This document shows positions 8,784 to 14,763 of a DNA stretch of 14,763 nt, piece by piece. A model generated the notes under the pieces. The model was not told where the DNA came from. It made no database searches and saw only the letters and a program-made list of their open reading frames with translations. The stretch is from Rhodospirillaceae bacterium (GTDB taxonomy: Bacteria; Pseudomonadota; Alphaproteobacteria; UBA8366; GCA-2717185): the NCBI GenBank assembly GCA_002717185.1, contig PBDC01000101.1, positions 1 to 14,763 on the forward strand, in the 5' to 3' direction. The number at the start of each line of letters is the position of its first letter. Positions within the stretch are counted from its first letter, which is position 1. The position numbers and the translations under genes are program-made.

Positions 8784-9169
8784 TCACGCCTCTGCGCCCT
8801 TTGGTGAGATTTTGACGTCAATTTTGCAAAAGTCGTTGGCCGTCGCCTGATTGCGAGGCATCATTGTTCTACATTCTGAGGGAATATTTTGTACTTTCTT
8901 GGAAACGCGAAATCCGTTTTTAATCGTGAAGGTGGCATAAGGCTTTTCACAAACGTTCAGATCTAGCTCGGTGCCAAACTTAGGGTCCTTCTCGGTGAGG
9001 AATTTACGAAGGACGTCGCATACAAATTGTATACATTACACCGGCTATAGGGGATGGCTGGTCCTTGCGCGAAATCTGGCTCTTGGCAGTTAGGGTCGGT
9101 CACCACGGGCTCAATGGCCTGATCTAGCGTTCTAAAGTGAAATGCGTGCCAGAATTGTTGCGGTGGCAT
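8784..9169 (-). pseudogene. Frameshifted small cysteine-rich protein gene, unknown family
   Basis: An ATG at 9169 with a good ribosome binding site (AGGAAG at 9175-9180) opens a frame that reads MPPQQFWHAFHF, DPNCQEPDFAQG and YSRCNVYN, then continues to a stop at 8963. From about 9035 the neighbouring frame is open for 83 codons to a TGA at 8784-8786. It reads like real protein: VCDVLRKFLTEKDPKFG, LDLNVCEKPYATFTI, SECRTMM, DFCKIDVKIS. That second frame has no ATG, GTG or TTG in its first part, and a TAA closes it at 9036-9038. It could therefore only be made by joining the two frames with a one-base shift between about 9035 and 9020. The joined product would have about 128 residues with six cysteines. 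I recognise no family and see no signal peptide. The simplest reading is a one-base deletion in a small gene, or a sequencing error. The gene lies antisense between the moxR-like and VWA genes. Confidence 0.55.
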
Positions 9170-9491
9170 AGCGGCTTCCTAAATCCACGATTAAATTTCG
9201 AGGGGATTTAAATATCAGAGTAAGCTCGCGCAGGTTATCGGCAACACCCGGCACTAGTAGAATAGCCGCAGTGCATAGACCAATTGTGTTTTGTCCGAAG
9301 TCGATATGTATTCGGCGGTGTGTTGCAGATCGTATTCCAACAATTTTGACCGTAATATCTCCTCTCAGCGAAATCTGGTTATGCTCCAATTCATGTCGAA
9401 AAATTATCGCGTGGTTGGGCTTGAGCGACCAAACCCGCCTTTTACTGGGCCGTCGTGGTCTGTATGATCCCGCTCAATCAGGAGCGAGCTC
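9170..9491. other. Intergenic stretch before the VWA gene
   Basis: No gene is secure in these 322 bases. On the minus strand one frame is open from 9473 to 9132 but has only a TTG start (9389) and no ribosome binding site. Part of it, reading ISLRGDITVKIVGIR then RRIHIDF, loosely resembles the core of CsrA. The promoter of the divergent frameshifted gene, and probably one for the VWA gene, should be here, but I could not pick out convincing hexamers. AGGAG at 9479-9483 is the ribosome binding site of the next gene. Confidence 0.4.
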
Positions 9492-10670
9492 ATGTTTTTA
9501 AACCTATTTACGGAACTACGCACCGCAGGCCTGCCGGTCAGTTTGAAAGAATATCTGACCTTGATGGCTGCGATGGAAAAGCGCGTTATCCCGCAGAGCG
9601 TCGACGATTTTTACTACCTAAGCCGCTCTGCGTTAGTTAAGGATGAGCGGCACCTTGATCGGTTTGATCGCGTTTTTGGTCACGTTTTTAAGGGGCTGGA
9701 ACCAACCGAGGGCGATCTGCCAGTGGAGCTTCCGGAGGAATGGCTGCGTAAAATCACTGAAAAACTACTCACCGATGAGGAGAAGGCGCAGATTGAGGCG
9801 TTGGGCGGCTGGGAGAAGCTCATGGAAACGCTGAAAAAGCGCTTGGAAGAACAGGAGAAGCGCCACCAGGGTGGCAATAAATGGATTGGAACAGCCGGCA
9901 CGTCGCCATTCGGCGCTTATGGTTACAACCCTGAAGGCATTCGTATCGGTCAGGAAGAATCGCGGCATCGGCGTGCCGTGAAGGTCTGGGATAAACGCGA
10001 ATTTAAAAACCTTGATGATACGGTTGAGCTGGGCACCCGCAACATCAAGATGGCGCTGCGCCGCCTGCGACATTTCGCTCGTGACGGTGCGCCTACGGAA
10101 TTCGATCTGCCTGGCACTATTAAGGCAACTGCGCACAATGGCGGCTATCTTGATATCAAGATGGTGGCGGAGCGTAAGAACGCAATCAAATTGCTTTTGT
10201 TCCTCGATATCGGTGGCTCTATGGACGACCACGTGAAGGTTTGCGAGGAATTATTCTCAGCAACGCGCAGCGAGTTCAAGAACCTCGAGTTCTTTTACTT
10301 CCATAATTGTCCATACGAGACGGTTTGGAAGGACAACAGGCGGCGTCACAACGAGCGCATTGATACGCTTGAAGTGCTTCGAACCTATCCATCCGACTAC
10401 AAGTGTGTATTTGTCGGCGATGCTACTATGAGCCCATATGAAATTACTTACCCGGGAGGCAGCGTCGAACATTGGAACGAGGAAGCCGGTGCGGTCTGGA
10501 TGCAGCGCATCATGATGACCTACAAACACTCGGTGTGGCTTAATCCGCAGCCAGCACGAAGCTGGAGCTATACGCCTTCCATCGAAGTGTTGTCGCAACT
10601 GATGGAAGATCGCATGTACCCATTGACCCTGGAGGGTCTTGACTTGGCAATGAAAGAGCTGACCCATTAA
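9492..10670 (+). CDS. CoxE-like VWA domain protein, partner of the MoxR ATPase
   Basis: The 392-residue soluble protein belongs to the VWA (CoxE-like) group encoded beside MoxR ATPases. The N-terminal helical part begins FLNLFTELRTAGLPVSLKEY, typical of the group, which is followed by charged helices around 85-135 and GTSPFGAYGYNPEG. The C-terminal VWA domain has a metal-ion-dependent adhesion site beginning at Asp239: DIGGSMD, where Gly241 replaces the first Ser of the classical DxSxS. I recall the same variant in close relatives, so it is not damage. Further family segments are EEFKNLEFFYFHNC-like text around 258-271 and KCVFVGDATMSPYE around 306-319. The ATG at 9492 follows AGGAG (9479-9483). 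It is expected to act with the MoxR ATPase at 7922-8773 in maturation or remodelling of an unknown client. Its stop codon overlaps the start of the next gene by one base. Confidence 0.9.
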   Translation: MFLNLFTELRTAGLPVSLKEYLTLMAAMEKRVIPQSVDDFYYLSRSALVKDERHLDRFDRVFGHVFKGLEPTEGDLPVELPEEWLRKITEKLLTDEEKAQIEALGGWEKLMETLKKRLEEQEKRHQGGNKWIGTAGTSPFGAYGYNPEGIRIGQEESRHRRAVKVWDKREFKNLDDTVELGTRNIKMALRRLRHFARDGAPTEFDLPGTIKATAHNGGYLDIKMVAERKNAIKLLLFLDIGGSMDDHVKVCEELFSATRSEFKNLEFFYFHNCPYETVWKDNRRRHNERIDTLEVLRTYPSDYKCVFVGDATMSPYEITYPGGSVEHWNEEAGAVWMQRIMMTYKHSVWLNPQPARSWSYTPSIEVLSQLMEDRMYPLTLEGLDLAMKELTH

Positions 10671-10978
10671 TGCAGCTGCCTGGCTGCGCACAGCAGGTGG
10701 TTGCGGGGACTGCGTTACTCATTATTGCGGCTTGCACCGACCTGCAACCGACCAAGACCGAAAATCCGCTGGCTGTGCCAGGAGACCGTAAGGACATCGT
10801 ATCGGTATGCTACTCACCAGCTGATCACAGCCGTGTGGATATACAAACCGTGGCTCTAAAGCTATGTGGTCAAGATGCGGTAACCGTGACGCCTTGGCGA
10901 ATAGATAAATATCTGAATGATTGCCCCATCCTAAAGAAGACCCGTGTCAGTTTTCTTTGCGTAAAGGGGGTGCGCTGA
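10670..10978 (+). CDS. Small putative lipoprotein of unknown function
   Basis: This 102-residue protein has a lipobox, LIIAAC, with Cys22 as the probable lipid-carrying residue after a hydrophobic run (VVAGTALLIIAA). The mature part is about 80 residues with cysteines in CYSPAD, LKLCGQD, NDCPIL and SFLCVKG, which could form two disulfides in the periplasm. The n-region MQLPGCAQQ has no Lys or Arg, which is unusual for a signal peptide and lowers confidence in the exact start. Upstream in the same frame lies NERADPL, with no start codon before a stop. The ATG shares its first base with the last base of the VWA gene's TAA (TAATG), which suggests translational coupling and a single transcript. 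Small Cys-containing lipoproteins with C-terminal CP...RVSFLC text occur in related bacteria as hypothetical proteins. I assign no function. A role at the membrane for the MoxR/VWA pair is only a positional guess. Confidence 0.7.
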   Translation: MQLPGCAQQVVAGTALLIIAACTDLQPTKTENPLAVPGDRKDIVSVCYSPADHSRVDIQTVALKLCGQDAVTVTPWRIDKYLNDCPILKKTRVSFLCVKGVR

Positions 10979-11056
10979 GTAATCTGCCGCCGCCCGGATA
11001 CGCTGGATAGCCCAGGCGTCCAACTACACCCAATGCAATTGACAGGAATACGGAAT

Positions 11057-12427
11057 ATGCTTGATCTGATGAAAATCGCACGGACCGAGGCTGAAGGTGG
11101 AGATCTACTCGGCCTTCTAAGCGGGCTCTTCAAGGAAACGGATGTTCGTCCGACAGGCTATCCGGATGCCGTAATGTGGCAAGGTGGCAATCATGACGGC
11201 AAGGTCAATCCGGTCGCTCACTCGTTGACCGATGCCTATGCTCTGCTGGGCACAGTTGCTGCGATCGATGTTCTAGGATTGCCATATTATGCCGTGCCAA
11301 TGTGGTCTCAATACCGTCACGATACAAAGCTGGAATGTCTCAGTTGGTTTGGTAATGTGCCCGCGACCTCGATTAAGTGGTCAACTGCCGGCGACGCATA
11401 CGTAAATGACGGTAAGGGCGGCAAAGTCGTTGTCATGGGTAAGTCCGGGAACGCGCCGCTGCGAACCCAAGCCGGCGTTTACTGCAACGTCAGGCCCTAT
11501 GGTCCGATCACGGTCGTACGCTGTATGCCTTGTCTTCCTTATTCCCAGGACAAAGCGGTCTTTAACGTCGATCCAAACAGCGGCATCGTCCATTCTGAGA
11601 TGAACACCCCGGGTGTGCAGATGGCCTATGCCAACCGATTGTTCCTAAAAATGGTCAACGACACCGGCAAGCTCGGCCGTGTCGCGTTCAAGCCCACTCA
11701 GGCAATGGAAGACGGTATCAATGCTGGGCTTCTGTCCTGGATGCTGCAGGGCACGAAATTCAAGGTTGGCCGCAAATGGGCCGTAGACGGCTACGAAGAG
11801 CATAAAGAAAATGTCGACCGTATCATCGCTTTACTGCCAGCAGATTTTAAAGACGGCATGGAGTCCTGGACCGGTCAGATCGAGCAGCACATCTCGGATA
11901 CTAACTATGGTTTGCTATTATGGGATTTGATAGAGAAACAAGATTGCATCGTATTGGCGACTGATCTCGATGGCGACCGACTGACTGACCTGTTGGCTGA
12001 TGTTTCTGATCCGCTTCGCCGCTTCGGCCAACTGGTTGCCGATCACATTGGCGCCGACGTTGATATCGATCAGATGTGGAGCGACATGGGTTACACCACG
12101 GGTAATGGCCGCGATATGACCTCGGTCATGTATCGCATGGACGGACCGCCGATCCATGAGCAGACCTTGGGTTCGGCCGATGCGATGCTGTTACGCCTGC
12201 TCGACGGCGATGAGTCCATGGGTGGCACCAAACGGCCCTACGATCCGCGCATCCATCTTGTGCTGATCCGCAGTGCCTATATTGACGCCAATCCGGGCAA
12301 CAAGGAACTACACGACTGGCTTGACAATGCGCTGGCAACCTTCGACAAGGTTTATTCTGGAGAACGTCCGGGCTTTCTTGAGGGCTATAAAGCGTTGAAA
12401 GAGGCAATTACGCCCTGGGGAACGTAG
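11057..12427 (+). CDS. Conserved-looking protein of unknown family, 456 residues
   Basis: I do not recognise this protein. It is probably cytosolic: no signal peptide, no membrane helices, mixed alpha/beta composition rich in Asp, Gly, Trp and Met. Notable stretches are the N-terminal MLDLMKIARTEAEGGD, the segment GLPYYAVPMWSQYRHDT, a CMPC motif at 156-159, HSEMNTPGVQMAYANRLF, the acidic stretch DLDGDRLTDLLADVSDP starting at Asp303, WSDMGYTTGNGRDMTSVMYR, and a C-terminal LHDWLDNALATFDKVYSGE. The frame is long, with codon use like its neighbours, and is surely translated. An ATG at 11033 is possible, but AGGA at 11044-11047 favours the ATG at 11057. It lies 78 bases after the lipoprotein gene on the same strand, with no terminator visible between, so it may belong to the VWA-lipoprotein transcript. 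It is convergent with the LOG gene, 6 bases apart. CMPC might bind a metal or form a disulfide, but one CxxC is not evidence of function. Confidence 0.85.
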   Translation: MLDLMKIARTEAEGGDLLGLLSGLFKETDVRPTGYPDAVMWQGGNHDGKVNPVAHSLTDAYALLGTVAAIDVLGLPYYAVPMWSQYRHDTKLECLSWFGNVPATSIKWSTAGDAYVNDGKGGKVVVMGKSGNAPLRTQAGVYCNVRPYGPITVVRCMPCLPYSQDKAVFNVDPNSGIVHSEMNTPGVQMAYANRLFLKMVNDTGKLGRVAFKPTQAMEDGINAGLLSWMLQGTKFKVGRKWAVDGYEEHKENVDRIIALLPADFKDGMESWTGQIEQHISDTNYGLLLWDLIEKQDCIVLATDLDGDRLTDLLADVSDPLRRFGQLVADHIGADVDIDQMWSDMGYTTGNGRDMTSVMYRMDGPPIHEQTLGSADAMLLRLLDGDESMGGTKRPYDPRIHLVLIRSAYIDANPGNKELHDWLDNALATFDKVYSGERPGFLEGYKALKEAITPWGT

Positions 12428-12433
12428 GGCGGC

Positions 12434-13018
12434 CTAAAGCCATTTCGATTCCAGAGAGAAACGAGCCGGCGGCATCGCCCGAATGGTCGGGAGGACGTCG
12501 GCCACGTTTTCGGCAACTGTGTACATCTCACGATGTCTGGCGCGTACGTAGTTTGCTTCGATTTGAGCATCGATAAGCGTCGTTAGCTGATCCCAGAACC
12601 CATCTATATTGACCAGGACAATTGGTTTATCGTGAAGTTCCAGCTGCTTCCAGGTCAGGATTTCAAATGTTTCGTCTAAGGTGCCGAACCCGCCGGGAAG
12701 GACCGCAAAGGCGTCGGATAACATTGCCATCTTGAGTTTTCGGTCATGCATATTGCCGGTCACATGCATTTCCGTGCATTCTGAATGTCCGACTTCCAAA
12801 TCTTCGAGGAATTTTGGAATTACGCCGACGACCTCTCCGCCATGGCGTAGGACCGTGTCGGCGACGATCCCCATCAGGCCCACGCGACCTCCACCATAGA
12901 CCAGGCGAATTCCGTTGGTCGCCAACGCCTCCCCCAACTGTCGGGCTGCGTCGTGATGGCTTGGTGCCCCACGTCGCGACGAGCCGCAATAGACGCATAA
13001 AGATGTGATATTCGCCAT
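12434..13018 (-). CDS. LOG family protein (nucleoside 5'-monophosphate phosphoribohydrolase)
   Basis: The 194-residue protein belongs to the LOG/TIGR00730 family. Its characterised members release free base (cytokinin or adenine) from the 5'-monophosphate by cutting the N-glycosidic bond. The Rossmann-like fold shows the opening CVYCGSS at 8-14, the phosphate-binding GGGRVGLMG at 42-50, the MHDRK segment around 90-94 with conserved Arg93, and the family signature PGGFGTLDE at 108-116 with catalytic Glu116. Length is typical of the shorter bacterial form. An upstream in-frame ATG at 13033 exists, but GGTGA lies about 8 bases before the ATG at 13018 and homologues start close to ICVYCGSS, so I prefer 13018. 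In bacteria these enzymes mostly serve purine salvage or nucleotide clean-up; cytokinin production cannot be concluded without a prenyltransferase gene, and none is in the window. It is divergent from the LysM gene and converges on the 456-residue gene. Confidence 0.92.
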   Translation of the reverse strand: MANITSLCVYCGSSRRGAPSHHDAARQLGEALATNGIRLVYGGGRVGLMGIVADTVLRHGGEVVGVIPKFLEDLEVGHSECTEMHVTGNMHDRKLKMAMLSDAFAVLPGGFGTLDETFEILTWKQLELHDKPIVLVNIDGFWDQLTTLIDAQIEANYVRARHREMYTVAENVADVLPTIRAMPPARFSLESKWL

Positions 13019-13207
13019 AGGCGCGATCACCATACAATTAGAAAGTAGGGTTGTAATTAGGCGACCTGAGCGGAAACCGCAATTGGTGCTTTGTCAGATG
13101 GTACGGAAACCCATTTGCCATATCGCTGGTCGTGCGGGCAAATTTCAGTGTAGATTACCAGTTCGAAAGTCGTGCGCGGCAAGGGTCCAAGGAAAGCGGA
13201 AGGAAAG

Positions 13208-14320
13208 TTGAGACAATACGTTATCATCGGCGTTCTTGGGTTAGTGGTGATTTGCGTCGCTATCGTTCCTAACTTTTGGCTGGACGATGGGCCGACGAAA
13301 GTAGCGAAGGCTCCCCCCACTAAATTAACGACGCCGGCTCCTCCTAATAAATCAGCTCGAGAATCTGGCATTCCAGTTCCGGTGCCACCACCGGTCGCAA
13401 AATACCGTCCTGACCAACTCGATGGGCCTAAAGTGCAGGCGGCCGCTCCTCAGCCGCGGCCAAGCCTACCTCAGAAACCCGAATTCGATGTTGTTAGAAT
13501 AAACCCTGATGGTGATGTGGTCATCGCCGGCCGTGCTGCGCCGGGCGCGAAAGTAGAAATTCTGGACGGTGTCAAGTTGATTGGGACTGTTACTGCTGAT
13601 CACCGTGGCGAGTGGGTGTTACTGCCGACCGAGCCGTTACCCAAGGGCAAACGCGAACTGAGTTTGATTGCGATCAAGCAAGATGGGCGGGCTCTGGCGT
13701 CCGATTCAGTTGTCATACTGGCAGTCCCGGAGCGGACAGGCAGAAAGTTGGATGAGGTGGCAAAAACCGATAAGAGCGAAGATTTGTCAGGTCCATTGGC
13801 GGTATTGGTTCCGAAGGACGGCAGAGGCCCCAGCCGCGTGCTGCAGAAACCAACCGAAGGAAAAGGGGTTGAAAGGGGGAGCCTCTCAATCGGCGTTGTA
13901 GACTATGACGAAGCGGGCAAAGTCAGTATTGGTGGCAAAGCCAAGCCCGGCGAGGATGTTCAAGTCTATCTTGACAACAAGATTGTCGGCCATGGGACGA
14001 CATCGTCCGAAGGAGAATGGCGCGTTGAACCAAAAGACAAGGTTGCGCCGGGTATATATAAGCTGCGGGCCGACTCGGTGGCGTCAGGAAAGGTTACGGC
14101 ACGTGTAGAAATACCGTTCTCGCGGGCGGATCGTGTCGAGGGGCTAGCTGGTGAGGCGTTGGTCATAGTGCAGCCAGGTAACAGTTTGTGGCGGATTGCT
14201 CGGCGAACACTGGGTAGCGGCACAAAGTACACGACAATCTATGCTGCGAACCGTGCAAAAATTCTAGACCCTGATTTGATTTACCCCGGTCAGGTTTTTT
14301 CACTGCCCTGGACTAACTGA
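13208..14320 (+). CDS. Membrane-anchored protein with two Ig-like modules and C-terminal LysM domain
   Basis: From a TTG at 13208 the protein has 370 residues. An N-terminal membrane helix (about 4-22, VIIGVLGLVVICVAIV) is followed by a Pro/Ala-rich linker to about 92. Then come two similar beta-sandwich-like modules, one around 93-175 (GDVVIAGRAAPGAKVEILDG) and one around 225-305 (GKVSIGGKAKPGEDVQVYLD). A LysM domain at 318-370 has VQPGNSLWRIARRTLG and IYPGQVFSLP. LysM binds the N-acetylglucosamine of peptidoglycan, so the protein probably spans the periplasm from inner membrane to wall. No catalytic domain is seen. The frame extends to a GTG at 13172, but GGAAGG (13198-13203) sits just before the TTG, and starting there puts the hydrophobic helix right at the N-terminus, so I prefer TTG. 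Similar LysM proteins are common in alphaproteobacteria with no firm function. Its start lies 189 bases from the divergent LOG gene. Confidence 0.85.
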   Translation: MRQYVIIGVLGLVVICVAIVPNFWLDDGPTKVAKAPPTKLTTPAPPNKSARESGIPVPVPPPVAKYRPDQLDGPKVQAAAPQPRPSLPQKPEFDVVRINPDGDVVIAGRAAPGAKVEILDGVKLIGTVTADHRGEWVLLPTEPLPKGKRELSLIAIKQDGRALASDSVVILAVPERTGRKLDEVAKTDKSEDLSGPLAVLVPKDGRGPSRVLQKPTEGKGVERGSLSIGVVDYDEAGKVSIGGKAKPGEDVQVYLDNKIVGHGTTSSEGEWRVEPKDKVAPGIYKLRADSVASGKVTARVEIPFSRADRVEGLAGEALVIVQPGNSLWRIARRTLGSGTKYTTIYAANRAKILDPDLIYPGQVFSLPWTN

Positions 14321-14324
14321 TAGG

Positions 14325-14339
14325 CCGGACATCGTTCGG
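14325..14339 (+). terminator. Small hairpin after the LysM gene
   Basis: CCGGAC (14325-14330) pairs with GTTCGG (14334-14339) across a 3-base loop, with one G-T wobble, 5 bases after the stop codon. No T run follows, so if it ends transcription it would be weak or need Rho. It may instead only protect the 3' end. Confidence 0.3.
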
Positions 14340-14383
14340 GTGGCTAAGCTTCGTTTCAGGTGAGCGCTTCTATTTAGTCATAG

Positions 14384-14404
14384 ATTGGCGTTACCCAAGC
14401 CAAT
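14384..14404 (+). terminator. Inverted repeat with a short T tract
   Basis: ATTGGC (14384-14389) and GCCAAT (14399-14404) form a perfect 6-bp stem with a 9-base loop, followed by TT before AGC. It is a second, weak candidate for the transcription end of the LysM gene, or a protein-binding palindrome. The stem is short and the T tract minimal. Confidence 0.25.
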
Positions 14405-14583
14405 TTAGCAGCACACGGCAAGTCTTCTCGTTTGGCATTGGGCTCACGAAAGGAACAGTGTACAACGGGATGAGACTGTCTATCGACTGACTACACGACT
14501 TCATAATATTCATATTTTATGAGCCGTGTTTGAAAAACTTTAGGCTTAGCAAAAATTTTGTTAGTTATCCTAGAGTCTTGTAT

Positions 14584-14637
14584 CGCCTAAAGCTGGAAAT
14601 GAACCATGCATTTAAGACGCTACACTTTCTGTAGGCG
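14584..14637 (+). promoter_or_regulatory. Two mutually exclusive stem-loops, possible leader structure
   Basis: CGCCTA (14584-14589) is the exact complement of TAGGCG (14632-14637). The same TAGGCG is also needed for the local hairpin CGCTACA (14618-14624) with TGTAGGCG (14630-14637). Only one pairing can form at a time, an arrangement seen in attenuators and riboswitches. The stems are 6-7 bp and could be chance, and no known riboswitch family matches. Confidence 0.2.
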
Positions 14638-14763
14638 GGTTATGACACCCAGACATTTAAAGGACATGGTTGCTTCAATATGGACACCTTGAAGGCCGAA
14701 CATAGCCCGAACGGGCTAAGACCACCCTGTTTATTGCGTAAGGCTAACCGTTGCCGGCTGAAG

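Larger units (their letters stand above)
14321..14763. other. AT-richer non-coding region with several inverted repeats
   Basis: No gene could be supported in the last 443 bases. Apart from the two terminator-like hairpins, there is a near-palindrome TAGCAAAA-A-TTTTGTTA (14547-14563, one mismatch). There is a hairpin CGCTACA/TGTAGGCG with a one-base bulge (14618-14637), and CGCCTA at 14584-14589 could pair instead with TAGGCG at 14632-14637. A tight stem TAGCCCG-AA-CGGGCTA lies at 14703-14718. A frame opening at ATG 14680 stays open to the window end (28 codons), but it lacks a well-placed ribosome binding site. The structures suggest a leader, a small RNA or operators for a gene beyond the window. 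Confidence 0.45.

Noticed and set aside
9015..9040. Programmed -1 ribosomal frameshift joining the two frames of the small gene
   Set aside because: The local sequence lacks a canonical slippery heptamer and I see no strong downstream stem; a deletion or sequence error is simpler.
11963..11995. DLDGDRLTD in the 456-residue protein as a calcium-binding FG-GAP/VCBS repeat
   Set aside because: A single copy in a protein without export signal or repeated units; most likely chance.
14680..14763. Partial plus-strand frame starting with ATG and open to the window end
   Set aside because: Only 28 codons, ribosome binding site too far away (AAGGA about 15 bases upstream), and overlaps a perfect hairpin.
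1..14763. CRISPR array, tRNA, rRNA, transposase or phage attachment site
   Set aside because: No regularly spaced repeats, cloverleaf-like sequence, transposase motif or terminal repeats were seen on reading both strands.

Overview
The window looks like chromosomal DNA from an alphaproteobacterium, probably a Rhodospirillales-like or related free-living lineage. The evidence is a DUF1489 protein, an IalB-family periplasmic protein, RecA near AlaRS, and a recA promoter carrying the alphaproteobacterial LexA operator form GAAC-N7-GAAC. Most genes are ordinary housekeeping or catabolic genes. I see no insertion sequence, tRNA, rRNA, CRISPR array or prophage.

Layout. 1-398 has no supported gene. 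399-2892 (minus) is a probable two-gene unit: mccA (biotin-carrying subunit of 3-methylcrotonyl-CoA carboxylase), then a DUF1489 gene. A divergent promoter region (2893-3121) separates it from recA (3122-4225, plus) and holds an SOS box and a 13-bp direct repeat. An IalB-like secreted protein (4316-4831, minus) lies between recA and alaS (5199-7850, plus). Next come a MoxR-type AAA+ ATPase (7922-8773) and its expected partner, a CoxE-like VWA protein (9492-10670). About 700 bases separate this pair and contain a minus-strand small gene that appears frameshifted (8784-9169). The VWA gene overlaps a small lipoprotein gene by one base (10670-10978), and an unrecognised 456-residue protein follows (11057-12427). 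Its stop codon is 6 bases from that of a convergent LOG-family nucleotide hydrolase (12434-13018, minus). A membrane-anchored protein with two similar Ig-like modules and a C-terminal LysM domain (13208-14320) follows. The last 440 bases are non-coding as far as I can see but contain several inverted repeats.

How the genes work together. mccA belongs to leucine/isovalerate breakdown; recA is the SOS and recombination core; alaS charges tRNA(Ala). The MoxR ATPase and CoxE-like VWA protein probably form a chaperone-like pair that matures or remodels an unidentified complex. The lipoprotein and the 456-residue protein downstream are candidate accessory parts by position only. IalB-like, lipoprotein and LysM proteins are envelope proteins.

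The best candidates for something undescribed are the 456-residue protein with its lipoprotein neighbour, the cysteine-rich frameshifted gene between moxR and the VWA gene, and the structured 3' intergenic region. No complete novel system can be demonstrated from sequence alone.
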